Source: an uncultured Coriobacteriaceae bacterium
GTDB taxonomy: Bacteria > Actinomycetota > Coriobacteriia > Coriobacteriales > Atopobiaceae
Direction: 5' to 3'
Length of the DNA: 33,965 bases
Assembly: GCA_902801175.1 (NCBI GenBank)
Contig: CADCHF010000025.1
Span: 1 to 33,965, forward strand
Positions 21,626 through 29,994 of this stretch are shown in pieces. Both the position numbers and the translations under genes were made by a program. The notes beneath the pieces are model-generated. The model was not told the origin of the DNA. It saw only the letters and a program-made list of their open reading frames with translations, and searched no databases. Within the stretch, counting starts at the first letter, position 1. Each line of letters starts with the position of its first letter.

Positions 21626-23866
21626 CTACGCACGCATTGCGTTCATGATGTCCACAATCATCTGCCCGTAGCCTACGCCTGGCACGGCCCACTTGCCGCC
21701 CAGCGACTCAACCGTAGGCGCGCACCCGCGGTCAACATAGCTAAAGCGCGGGTCAACCACAGCCTGCTTGAGCGGCTCGGTTGAAGCGTAGGCCTTAAGG
21801 TGCTGAATCTGCGCCCTAATGCCAATTCGCGCCGAGGCAAACGTGTTGCCCGGATGCCCCGGTCCCGTGGCACCAATGCCAGCAAAGTTGTACTGCTCGG
21901 GCTGCACGAGGTTGCCAAACTGGAAGTACCCGGTCTCGTGGATGGACTGCGCGAGCGCCACGTCGCCGCGCACACCCTCGGCCTCGCCCTCCTCGTAGAA
22001 GTACTTGACCAGCTTCTCTATGGTCTCGCCGTCCTTGACCCACTTGCTCGGCAGACTGATGCCGCGGCTGCTGAAATACGTGTTGAGGTAACGCACGGCC
22101 TGGACCTGCGTGACCTCGCTCTTGCCCATGATAAAGATGCCCGAGGTGATGTTTGGCGCTTTGACCGTGGTCTTTACCAGCACAAACCTCTGCGCGGCGG
22201 AGTTGTTTGCCTTGTAGGCGCGCACGTTGGTTCCCTTGGCAATGTTGCCGCCGGCCACGTCGGCCACCTTGCCGGTTGCCTTGTTGACCAGCTCGTATCC
22301 TAGCGTGGAGGCCACAACCTTCCACTTTTCGGAGTCGCCGCTCATGCCGGTGCTCAGGCAGATGTTGCCCGAGCTGTTAGTGCTCAGGTAGGTGCCGCTG
22401 TGGGCCGCAATGATCACGCGCCAACCGCTGCTGTCGGCCTCGCCGACCTTCCACTTTTGGGCATTGGAGTCGTTGAGCGTCCACAGGCGCACGTTGGCAC
22501 CATTGGCCGTGCTTGCGCCGGCAACGTCCAGACCAAGGACCATGTTGTTAAGCGAAACGATCTGGTACGCGCCGGACGCAACAGAGGCCATGGTGGGAGC
22601 CTTAAAGCTCCAGCCCTGCGCAGCCGAGCCGTTGGCGTTCCACAGGCGCACGTTGGCACCGGGCTTCTTTTGTCCGTTGGCAATGTCAACGGCTTTGCCG
22701 CTGATAGCGGAACGAAGGACGTAGCCGCCGCCCGCGTTCTTCTCTATAGACCAGGTCTGAGCCTTGTGCCCAGCCTTGGCGGTGTAGATCTGGATGTTGG
22801 TGCCATTGGCATAGCCGGAGTTCACAAGGTCGAGCGCCTTTTCGGAGTTGCAGTTAATGAGCTGGTAGAAGCCCGTGGCGCTGTTGTATTTCACGCGCCA
22901 CCACTGCGCCGGAGAGTTGTTGCGCGACCAGGTCCACACGTTGCCGCCATTTGAGCGCGAGGCGAGGTAAACGTCGAGTAGCAGGTTGGAGTCTAGCTGG
23001 CTGACCACCTCGTAGACGCCGTCATCAACGCTGCGCTCCACCTTTGTGAGCTTGAAACGCTGCGCCACCGAGCCGTTTGCCGTCCACGTACGCATCTTTG
23101 CACCAGAGACCGCCTTGCCGTTGGGAATGTCGAGCACCAGCGAGGCGCCGTTCTCGCCAGAAAGCTGGCTCACAAGGTAGATCGCGCCGTCACCAGCATC
23201 GTACATGCGCCATTGCTGCGCCACGCTGTTGTTGGACTTCCACTGCTGGATGGCCGCACCACGGACGCGCGATGCGCCCTTGACGTCGAGCGCCAAGCTT
23301 GAGTTGACGTTGATGATGGTGTAGATGCCCGTGCTCGCATTGCGCGTAATGCGGAAGCGCTGGGCGGGGGTAGAGTTTGCCGTATGCAGCTGAATGGCGC
23401 CGCCGTTGGCCGTTGTGCCCGAGGCAACATCGAGCACCTGCGATCCGTTTGCCGCGCTCGAGATGATATAGATGCCGTTGGGGATAACGACCTCGTCGCC
23501 AAGGTATGAGACCGTGGCGGGGATATCGGGCTCGGGGTCGGCAGCGGTGGCAGGGTCAGTGGACTCGGTGCCGCTTGAATCTGCGGCACCAGCGGGCTCT
23601 TCGGCAAGGTCCTCCGTTGCATCGAGCGTGGTAGCAGGCTCAGACTCGGTTGCCTGTGCGTCTTGTGCCACTTCTGCCTCTGCCAGTGCATCTACCTGCG
23701 GATCCGCAAGCTGGTCCTCAACATTGGCGGCAGTTTCCTCAAGCTGCTGTCCCGTTTCTTCGGGAGAGCTCGCGCTTGCATGAGCCCACACCGGACAAAG
23801 GGCGCATACCATGCCGAGCGTTGTGGCGGCCAAAATCGTGCGATGCTTGAGTGAGTTGACCTTCAT
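21626..23866 (-). CDS. Secreted RICIN-repeat protein with C-terminal glucosaminidase domain
   Basis: Predicted secreted cell-wall or glycan hydrolase of 746 residues. It starts with a signal peptide (LKHRTILAATTLGMVCALCPVWAHA), then an acidic Ala/Glu/Asp/Thr-rich linker to about residue 120. Nine beta-trefoil repeats follow with QxW-type motifs (AQRF, AQQW, AQRF, AQWW, AQTW, AQGW, AQKW, SEKW, AQRF), enough for three RICIN carbohydrate-binding domains. The last 150 residues form an endo-beta-N-acetylglucosaminidase (PF01832-like) domain with VALAQSIHETGYFQFGNL, catalytic Glu about 644, and NFAGIGA. ATG 23866 is fixed by GGAGG just upstream and by the signal peptide. Probable role: cleaving peptidoglycan or host glycans while bound to sugars. 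Confidence 0.88.
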   Translation of the reverse strand: MKVNSLKHRTILAATTLGMVCALCPVWAHASASSPEETGQQLEETAANVEDQLADPQVDALAEAEVAQDAQATESEPATTLDATEDLAEEPAGAADSSGTESTDPATAADPEPDIPATVSYLGDEVVIPNGIYIISSAANGSQVLDVASGTTANGGAIQLHTANSTPAQRFRITRNASTGIYTIINVNSSLALDVKGASRVRGAAIQQWKSNNSVAQQWRMYDAGDGAIYLVSQLSGENGASLVLDIPNGKAVSGAKMRTWTANGSVAQRFKLTKVERSVDDGVYEVVSQLDSNLLLDVYLASRSNGGNVWTWSRNNSPAQWWRVKYNSATGFYQLINCNSEKALDLVNSGYANGTNIQIYTAKAGHKAQTWSIEKNAGGGYVLRSAISGKAVDIANGQKKPGANVRLWNANGSAAQGWSFKAPTMASVASGAYQIVSLNNMVLGLDVAGASTANGANVRLWTLNDSNAQKWKVGEADSSGWRVIIAAHSGTYLSTNSSGNICLSTGMSGDSEKWKVVASTLGYELVNKATGKVADVAGGNIAKGTNVRAYKANNSAAQRFVLVKTTVKAPNITSGIFIMGKSEVTQVQAVRYLNTYFSSRGISLPSKWVKDGETIEKLVKYFYEEGEAEGVRGDVALAQSIHETGYFQFGNLVQPEQYNFAGIGATGPGHPGNTFASARIGIRAQIQHLKAYASTEPLKQAVVDPRFSYVDRGCAPTVESLGGKWAVPGVGYGQMIVDIMNAMRA

Positions 23867-24088
23867 GAGAGTCCTCCTGCGCGATAGCTGCATTTGGTAA
23901 GTTTGACATATTCGCAGGTAAATCGCCACTTGCGGCGGTGTGTGAAATCGAGACCGGGAGAGTGGGGTCACATTGCTTAAAGCCGCGGTCAACCTGTGGC
24001 GGGGTGCGATGGGGACGTAGGCTCGATGCATGCGGTCAACCTGTGGCGGGGTGTGTCAGCGGGTCGAAGGGCGGCTCTCACATGGGAG
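23867..24088. other. Divergent intergenic region with 22-nt direct repeats
   Basis: Between the divergent glucosaminidase and zinc-ribbon genes. A 22-nt sequence beginning GCGGTCAACCTG occurs identically at 23985-24006 and 24032-24053, a 47-bp period. No gene is seen. The repeats could be regulator sites for the divergent genes or a remnant of a repeat element. Confidence 0.55.
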
Positions 24089-24215
24089 GCGTGTCAAGGG
24101 GACGTATAATTTGACACACTCGGAAACTCGTTCGTCCTGGTGTCAGCCACTCTCGAAGGTCAATCTATCCGATGGCATGACTGAGTGTGTCAAATTATAC
24201 GTCCCCTTGACACGC
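24089..24215. repeat. 127-bp nested palindromic element, copy 2 (REP doublet-like)
   Basis: Arms 24089-24121 and 24183-24215 are perfect 33-bp inverted copies. Each arm is GCGTGTCA, a 15-nt core AGGGGACGTATAATT, then TGACACAC, with one core base different from the copy at 18097-18226. The 61-bp interior has no clear similarity to the other copy. It lies in the divergent promoter region between two surface-protein genes. Confidence 0.85.
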
Positions 24216-24414
24216 GCCTTCAGGCACGCCTCTCCAGACACGCCCCTCACCGCAGACACCAGTTGTTGCGCAACGGCGGGCGTTCCCTTATCGATACAAT
24301 CAAAACCAACGTCAGTCCTGCTGTTCTGTCAAATAGCGGCAATCGCCCGCCCACCGTCGTGCCAGAACAACGCACAGCACAAGACCGCCGGGCGTCCATT
24401 GTCTAGGAGGAGCC
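24216..24414. other. Upstream region of the zinc-ribbon protein gene
   Basis: No gene seen. A TACAAT -10-like box near 24294 lacks a good -35. The palindrome GTTGCGCAAC is at 24265-24274. The ribosome binding site AGGAGGAG directly precedes the downstream ATG. Confidence 0.35.
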
Positions 24415-26520
24415 ATGATTTGCCCCATATGTGAGAGCCAAGTCCCTGATGAGGCTACCTTTTGCCCGCAGTGTGGCACGCGTCTAGACGATATGCCGGC
24501 GGGTGCCACAGTTGCTCAGCCTGCAAGCACCGCAGGTCAGCAGCCATATGCGGGACAGCCAGCTCCCACCCCCTACCAGCAGCCGGCAAGCCAGACTCCG
24601 GCTCCGCAGCCGGCAAGCCAGACTCCGGCTCCGCAGCCGGCAAGCCAGACTCCGGCTCCGCAGCCGGCCAAGAAGAACATCCTCGTTCCCATCCTTGCTG
24701 GCGTTGTGTCGATGCTCGTAGTGCTCTTAGGCGCTGCTCTCTTCTTCATGCTTCGCTACAAGGGACTTGCCATCAACGAGAGCAACTTCCCCGACGAGGC
24801 CCTTCGTACCTGGGTGAGCGCACACGCAGACGAAAATGGCGACGGCTACATTACCGAAGTTGAGGCCCGCAAGGTCATTGTGATTAAGGCGGAGCGCGTG
24901 ACCGACACCAAGGGTCTGGAGAACTTCACGAACGCCGAGCAGATCTATCTGACCAACTCAGGCTTCACCGCGTTTGACCTAGGCCAAAACGAGTTCCCCA
25001 AACTTACAGAGATTGACTTCACTGGCTCCAAGGACCTTGAGGACATCGACCTGTCCAAGGCCCCCAACCTCGAAAAGGGCACCTTCACAGGCACCGATAC
25101 CAAGAGCGTTGTTGTGTTCGACCCCGACAGGGTAACCTTCATCGACCTTCCCGATGGCGTGGTCATCAGCGGCCCCAACGGCCCCGTCGATGAGCCCGCA
25201 GCGGCCACACCCGCAGAACCGGAAAAGCCCGCGACCATCACCTGGCTCATGCCCACCTCGTACCACGGCACCCAGAGCTTCTCTGACACTGTCTACGAGG
25301 CCACCTCAACGGCGACCTACGATGACCAGGGACGTCTCACGCACATGGAACACGTCAATTCCAACGAAGTTGGCGATGGCTCCTACACCGAGACCGCAGA
25401 CTACTCTTACGACGACCAGGGGCGCCTGGTACATGTTGAGGTCAAAAACGGGGACACGTTCTCGTACCAGTGGGACCTCACCTACAGCGACAACTCCTGT
25501 CACGCAAGCTGCACGAACAGCAGTGGCAACAGCGACCTCTATATCGACTACACCTACGACGACGAGGGTCGCGTTACGGCGTGCAATTACTACACGCTGA
25601 GCTTCAACGGCCTCATTGAGGGCAGCCTTACTGTGAGCTACGACCCCGGTGGCAGGCTCAGCAGCATAACAGGCACCGAGAACTCAGCGCAGATCATGAT
25701 TGACGCGACCTACCACCACAACGGACATATCTCGCGCATTATCGAGAGCGACGGCACCACCACGACCACATACACCTACGACCAGGATGGCCGTCTCACG
25801 GACTGCGAGCGGGAGGGCTACACGCCCGAAAGCGCAAGCTATACCTACGGAGACGGTCCACTGCCCACGGGAATGACCCGCTCTGCCGGCGGAAGCCTTA
25901 CAAGCACTGGCAACACGGTGCAGGTGAGCGTGCCCTCCCAGAACTACACGTCGGACTACACGATTGAGTACACCGAGATTGAGACGCCGATTGATGTCAC
26001 GCCGCTCATGGGCATTGGTGCCATCGACTTTACGCACCCCAACCAGTATGGCGACCCGTGGATCCATGCGACCCTGCGCCCGTTTGGAAAGCGCGACATC
26101 TTGCTGGCAAATCAGCAATGGCTGGCACGCGAAGAAGCAGGCGCGACCCAGGAGGGAGAGCCGGCCGAGGAGACCCAAAAGTCATCCTACAAGTGCGGAC
26201 AGATGCCAGATGGCTCGTTTGTGCTGGTAGGAACCGTAAACACGCATCGTGAGACGGTTGGTGGCAACGAGATTGACGTGGTGTCGATGACGCTCGACGA
26301 GCCGGTTGACTACTCATTTGAGTACAAGGGCAACGTGTCGCAGGAAACAGCAAACGAGGTCGAACTTGCTTCCAGCGCCAACGATCGCTATGACCAGTGG
26401 CGCGCGTACGACGGCAAGCACATCGCTGTTTGCTGCTACGAGTTGACCATGGCCTACCACGACGGCTCACTCCACAACGTTGACTCCTTTGCGAGCGAGG
26501 ACGTCTATCTGCTTGAGTAA
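24415..26520 (+). CDS. Membrane protein with zinc ribbon, EF-hand-like loop and YD repeats
   Basis: A 701-residue multi-domain protein of unknown function. An N-terminal zinc ribbon (Cys3, Cys6, Cys17, Cys20) is followed by a Pro/Gln-rich linker with three identical 9-residue repeats (PASQTPAPQ). One membrane helix lies at about 89-113. Outside follow an EF-hand/dockerin-like loop DENGDGYIT (139-147) and a short leucine-rich-like stretch (LTEIDFTGSKDLEDIDLSK, about 198-214). At about 300-480 come at least five YD/RHS-type repeats (YDDQGRLTHM, YDDQGRLVHV, YDDEGRVTAC, YDPGGRLSSI, YDQDGRLTDC). The C-terminal 200 residues are not recognised. RHS-type repeats normally form long shells around toxins; here they are few, so a surface-binding role is likelier. 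It is divergent from the glucosaminidase gene. Confidence 0.85.
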   Translation: MICPICESQVPDEATFCPQCGTRLDDMPAGATVAQPASTAGQQPYAGQPAPTPYQQPASQTPAPQPASQTPAPQPASQTPAPQPAKKNILVPILAGVVSMLVVLLGAALFFMLRYKGLAINESNFPDEALRTWVSAHADENGDGYITEVEARKVIVIKAERVTDTKGLENFTNAEQIYLTNSGFTAFDLGQNEFPKLTEIDFTGSKDLEDIDLSKAPNLEKGTFTGTDTKSVVVFDPDRVTFIDLPDGVVISGPNGPVDEPAAATPAEPEKPATITWLMPTSYHGTQSFSDTVYEATSTATYDDQGRLTHMEHVNSNEVGDGSYTETADYSYDDQGRLVHVEVKNGDTFSYQWDLTYSDNSCHASCTNSSGNSDLYIDYTYDDEGRVTACNYYTLSFNGLIEGSLTVSYDPGGRLSSITGTENSAQIMIDATYHHNGHISRIIESDGTTTTTYTYDQDGRLTDCEREGYTPESASYTYGDGPLPTGMTRSAGGSLTSTGNTVQVSVPSQNYTSDYTIEYTEIETPIDVTPLMGIGAIDFTHPNQYGDPWIHATLRPFGKRDILLANQQWLAREEAGATQEGEPAEETQKSSYKCGQMPDGSFVLVGTVNTHRETVGGNEIDVVSMTLDEPVDYSFEYKGNVSQETANEVELASSANDRYDQWRAYDGKHIAVCCYELTMAYHDGSLHNVDSFASEDVYLLE
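24583..24663 (+). repeat. Three perfect 27-bp tandem repeats inside the gene
   Basis: Three identical 27-bp units starting CCGGCAAGCCAGACTCCGG encode PASQTPAPQ three times in the linker between zinc ribbon and membrane helix. Perfect identity suggests recent expansion and possible copy-number variation between strains without frame loss. Confidence 0.95.
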
Positions 26521-26542
26521 CTGCCGGCTTGCATGGTGACCC

Positions 26543-26587
26543 AAAAAAACGCGGCCCAGGCATCTCGCCATGGGCCGCGTCTTATAT
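26543..26587. terminator. Bidirectional terminator between convergent surface genes
   Basis: ACGCGGCCCA (26549-26558) pairs perfectly with TGGGCCGCGT (26571-26580). It is preceded by a 7-A run (26543-26549) and followed by CTTATAT, so it can end both the YD-repeat gene and the converging transglutaminase gene. Confidence 0.8.
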
Positions 26588-26643
26588 GCGGTGAATCTTT
26601 GCCAGACACTATGTGCCCAGCCAGTGGCTCCTAGCCACGCTGC

Positions 26644-29169
26644 TTACATGTTGTATCCAACGTGGTAATAGACCGGAGCGTTATCGTAGGTCACAAGGAA
26701 GAAGTTGTGGTTGTAGCCGTGCGACATGTCGTTCTGATGCTGCTGCACGTCGACCACATACGTCGTGCCGTTGATCTTGATCTCGGTCCAGCCGTGCGGC
26801 GACCAGCCGTGTCCTGTGAGCACCCTGCCCACCACGGCCTTTGCGTCGTACCCCAGGCCGCGAGCGATCCAGGTGAACAGAGCCGCCTGACCATTGCAGT
26901 TGCCCGAACGGGAGGCATAGGTTGCCTTGGCCTGCGCCACCGACCACGTCTCCCAGTTGCCATACATGTAAATCGTGGCGTTGAGGTCATAGGCAAAGCC
27001 AGCCACGTAGTTGTAAGCAGCCTTGAGGCCACTCTCGCCCTTCCAGCCCTTGCTCTTAATAAGGTTGAGCACGTAGTTGTTAAGGGCGGTGTCCTTGCTC
27101 AGCAGGGTCACGGTCGTGGGCTTAAAGGTCCAGGTCTGAGCCTTGCTGCCGTTGCTGGTCCACTGGCGCACGTTGGCACCGGCTGCACTTGAGCCACCAG
27201 CGATGTCGAGCACCAGGCCGGAGTTCACGTTGGTGATGGTGAAGGTGCCGTCCTTCCACGAGAGCTTCCAGCGCTGCGCGTTGCTGCCGTTGCTCGTCCA
27301 CTGACGCACGTCAGCACCCTTGTCCTTGGAGGCACTTGCCACGTCAAAGGCCATCTTGGAGAGCGCGTTTGTGATGGTGTAGGTGCCGTTTGCGTTGAGC
27401 GTCACCCTAAAGGCCTGCGCCATCGTGCCCGAGGCCTTGGCCATCTGGATGGTCTGTCCCTTGGTGTAGAAGTCGCCCTTGACCTCGGCAACGGTGCCTA
27501 GCGGACTCTGAATGAGATAGTTGCCTGTGTTGAGCAGCCATGCGCTCTTGAGACGAACGGCCTGGGCCTTGCTGTTGTTGTACTTATGGGTCTGCATCAG
27601 CGTGCCCTTGGCAGCCTTGCCGCCCGGCACGTCGATGGAGCTGGTCCCACTGCGCAGCGAGACGCCCTGGTCGGTCCAAACCGGTGTCCAGAGGAACTTG
27701 GTGTTGAGCTGCACCAGCTGCGAGCTGCTGTTCTCGCCCAGCCACAGGCCGGTGGCAATGCTGCGGATCTCGTACTGGTCATTGCCGGCGGCCGAGACCA
27801 TCCACTTTTGGGCCTGGGTGCCGTTGGAGCTGTAGAGCTGAATGCGGGCGCCGGAGACGGTTGAGCCGCCCTTGACGTCAAACACAAGCGAGTCGCTGAG
27901 CGCCGAGCCAATGGTCACGCAGCCAGTCTCGATGAGCTCGGTCTTGGAGATGGCCCAGGTCTCGGTAGCGTTGGCGCCTGCGCGGAACACGTCCACGTTG
28001 GTGCCCTTGGCGGCCTTGCCGCCCTCGACGTCAAGGACAAGGCCGTTCACCTTGTTGACCAGGCGGTAGCCGCCGTCGCTCTCCTCGATGCGCCATAGCT
28101 GGGCGTCGGAGTGGTTGGAGTTGTAGAGCTGCACGTTTGCACCAGGCACCACGCTTGCGCCCTTCACGTCGAGCGCCAGGCCGCTGGCCATGCTCTGCAC
28201 CGTGTAGAAGCCGTCGCGGTAGGTGAGGTACCACTTTTGCCCCATGGAGCCGTTGTTGCTGTAGAGGCGGACGTTCGCGCCGTTGGCGGTGGAGCCACCA
28301 GCCACGTCGAGCATGAAGCTGCCGCTCTTGATAGTGTAGGCACCGTCCTCGAGCACCTGCTCGCTTGCGGGTGCTGCCTGCTCAAGCGAGATGAACCAGA
28401 AGCGCTGCGCCACCGAGCCATTGCGAGTCCACAGCCTGAGGCTGGTACCGCTTGCGCTCTTACCGCCCTCGACGTCAATGCACAGCTTGTCGTTAGCAGC
28501 CGACACGAGCTCGTAGCCCTTGGTCTCATCGCCCACAAGGATCCAGCGCTGCGCGATCGAGCCGTTGTCCTTCCAGAAGCCCACCTTGGCGCCCTTCTCG
28601 GCCTTGCCCAGGTAGACGTCAAGCAGCTTCTTGGTGGTTGGATTCACGATCTTGTAGTAGCCGGTCGCGGGATCGTAAACCAGCTGCAGCTTTTGAGCGT
28701 TTGCCTTGGTGGAGTTGTAGATCTGGGCAAACTGATACACCGTGAGGTCGGTGTTGGCGCCCCCGCGCATGTCGATGACCTGGTTGTAGGCCACACCCGA
28801 CTCAACAGCATAGAGGCCGTCGGCCACAAGACCCTCGGGCGCGGGAGCAATCGTGGTCTCCTCGGCAGGGTCAGCCTCGGTTGCCGCGGGGTCAGCAGAC
28901 TCGCTGGTGGCAGCCTCGTCGCCCGTGGTCTCCTCGGTATCGGCAGTCGTGCTCTGGGCGTCGTCCTCGGCCGCTGCCGTCTCATCGATGGCATCGGTGT
29001 CCGCTGGCGCCTCGTTGGCTGCGACCTCAACGGCCTCCTGCGCGGGGGCATCACCCTCGTCGGCGAGGGCTGCCATGGGATTTGCCTGCAGCAAGCAAAG
29101 CAGCGATGCGGCAACGGCCACGCCAGCAAGGCGCAGGCCAAACTGTGTTGAACGATGGGCGCGTTTCAC
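26644..29169 (-). CDS. Secreted RICIN-repeat protein with C-terminal transglutaminase-like domain
   Basis: A secreted protein of about 841 residues. Start GTG 29169 is supported by GGAG 6 nt upstream and gives a signal peptide (KRAHRSTQFGLRLAGVAVAASLLCLLQANPMAALA in two parts). An acidic Thr/Ala/Glu linker follows to about 110, then about twelve beta-trefoil repeats (QxW-type motifs AQRW, AQRF, GQKW, AQLW, TETW, AQKW, AQAV, AQAF, AQRW, AQTW and two degenerate ones), enough for four RICIN domains. The C-terminal 130 residues are a transglutaminase/protease-like fold with the triad Cys758 (SGNCNGQA), His792 (WSPHGWTEI) and Asp807 (YVVDVQQ). The likely role is a sugar-bound cysteine peptidase or cross-linker at the cell wall. 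It follows the O-acetylation operon but after a terminator. Confidence 0.86.
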   Translation of the reverse strand: MKRAHRSTQFGLRLAGVAVAASLLCLLQANPMAALADEGDAPAQEAVEVAANEAPADTDAIDETAAAEDDAQSTTADTEETTGDEAATSESADPAATEADPAEETTIAPAPEGLVADGLYAVESGVAYNQVIDMRGGANTDLTVYQFAQIYNSTKANAQKLQLVYDPATGYYKIVNPTTKKLLDVYLGKAEKGAKVGFWKDNGSIAQRWILVGDETKGYELVSAANDKLCIDVEGGKSASGTSLRLWTRNGSVAQRFWFISLEQAAPASEQVLEDGAYTIKSGSFMLDVAGGSTANGANVRLYSNNGSMGQKWYLTYRDGFYTVQSMASGLALDVKGASVVPGANVQLYNSNHSDAQLWRIEESDGGYRLVNKVNGLVLDVEGGKAAKGTNVDVFRAGANATETWAISKTELIETGCVTIGSALSDSLVFDVKGGSTVSGARIQLYSSNGTQAQKWMVSAAGNDQYEIRSIATGLWLGENSSSQLVQLNTKFLWTPVWTDQGVSLRSGTSSIDVPGGKAAKGTLMQTHKYNNSKAQAVRLKSAWLLNTGNYLIQSPLGTVAEVKGDFYTKGQTIQMAKASGTMAQAFRVTLNANGTYTITNALSKMAFDVASASKDKGADVRQWTSNGSNAQRWKLSWKDGTFTITNVNSGLVLDIAGGSSAAGANVRQWTSNGSKAQTWTFKPTTVTLLSKDTALNNYVLNLIKSKGWKGESGLKAAYNYVAGFAYDLNATIYMYGNWETWSVAQAKATYASRSGNCNGQAALFTWIARGLGYDAKAVVGRVLTGHGWSPHGWTEIKINGTTYVVDVQQHQNDMSHGYNHNFFLVTYDNAPVYYHVGYNM

Positions 29170-29214
29170 GGTATCTCCGTTCACATCCGGTAATGCTGAC
29201 ACTGGACACATAAA

Positions 29215-29252
29215 CAAAAAGTGCGCGCTGACCACCTCGGCCCGCGCGCACT
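29215..29252 (-). terminator. Terminator of the O-acetylation operon
   Basis: AGTGCGCGC (29220-29228) pairs perfectly with GCGCGCACT (29244-29252). On the minus strand it is followed by TTTTTGTTTA. It lies 11 nt past the lipoprotein stop and upstream of the transglutaminase gene, which is thus a separate unit. Confidence 0.85.
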
Positions 29253-29263
29253 ATCAGGCAAAA

Positions 29264-29989
29264 CTAGTTGCGGAAGACAACGTCAGGCAGGCAAGTGTCT
29301 TCCTGCTGGGTCGGTGCGGCCGGCTCTTCGTAGGTAGGCTCACTGTACGAGGGCTCCTCGTAGTAGGTCGGCTCCTCGTAGTAGGTCTCCTCGGGAGCAG
29401 CCTGCTCCTCGGCAGCGGCGGCCGCGGCCGCAGCCTCCTCCTCGGCCTTCTTTGCCTCTTCCTCGGCCTTCTTTTTGGCTTCCTCCTCGGCCTTCTTGGC
29501 TTCTTCCTCGGCCTTCTTGCGTGCAAGAGCGGCGTCCTTGGTGGAGCCCTCGGTGTCATCGGAGAGGACGTAGTCCACATAGGCCACGTCGTCGGCATAG
29601 TTAAAGGTCAGGCTCTTGGCGTTGGCCAGAGGAACCTCGATAAACTCGCGCTCGGTGCCATCCTCAAGCGTGAGACGCACGTCGTAGAGAGCGTTAACGT
29701 CCTCGGAGGCGGGCGTAAAGCTCAGGCGATCCTCCTCGCTGGCATCAAACACAACGTCAGTGCCAATGAGGTTCTGACCATAGCTGCCGGTACCCGACTC
29801 ACGGATGGCAAAGCCAGTGACGTTTGTGCCAAGACCGTTGGTGACCAGCACGCTCTGGGCGTTTTCGGCCTCAATACCAATGACCTCATGATTGTCTGCG
29901 GGCTCAGAGGAGCATCCGCCAATGCCAAGACCAAGCGTAACTGCAATACAAGCACCAGCAAACAGCGTGAGGGGCTTATAAGACTTCAT
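29264..29989 (-). CDS. Coiled-coil lipoprotein, function unknown
   Basis: A 241-residue predicted lipoprotein. The signal peptide ends in the lipobox GIGGC, with the lipid-accepting Cys at residue 26. Residues about 35-150 form a domain with beta character (VLVTNGLGTNVTGFAIRES, YDVRLTLEDGTEREFIEVPL) of no recognised family. A Lys/Glu/Ala coiled coil follows (about 155-195, KKAEEEAKKAEEEAKKKAEE type), then a Tyr/Glu/Pro-rich tail (EETYYEEPTYYEEP) and CLPDVVFRN at the end. The start is 5 nt after the stop of the upstream acetyltransferase gene, with GGGAG 9 nt before ATG, so it is translationally linked to that operon and may hold or present its partner or substrate at the membrane. Confidence 0.82.
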   Translation of the reverse strand: MKSYKPLTLFAGACIAVTLGLGIGGCSSEPADNHEVIGIEAENAQSVLVTNGLGTNVTGFAIRESGTGSYGQNLIGTDVVFDASEEDRLSFTPASEDVNALYDVRLTLEDGTEREFIEVPLANAKSLTFNYADDVAYVDYVLSDDTEGSTKDAALARKKAEEEAKKAEEEAKKKAEEEAKKAEEEAAAAAAAAEEQAAPEETYYEEPTYYEEPSYSEPTYEEPAAPTQQEDTCLPDVVFRN

Positions 29990-29994
29990 TTTTG

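Noticed and set aside
24415..26520. A true RHS/polymorphic toxin
   Set aside because: Only about five YD units, no RHS core motif, no toxin domain recognised at the C terminus, and the N terminus is a cytoplasmic zinc ribbon with one membrane helix.
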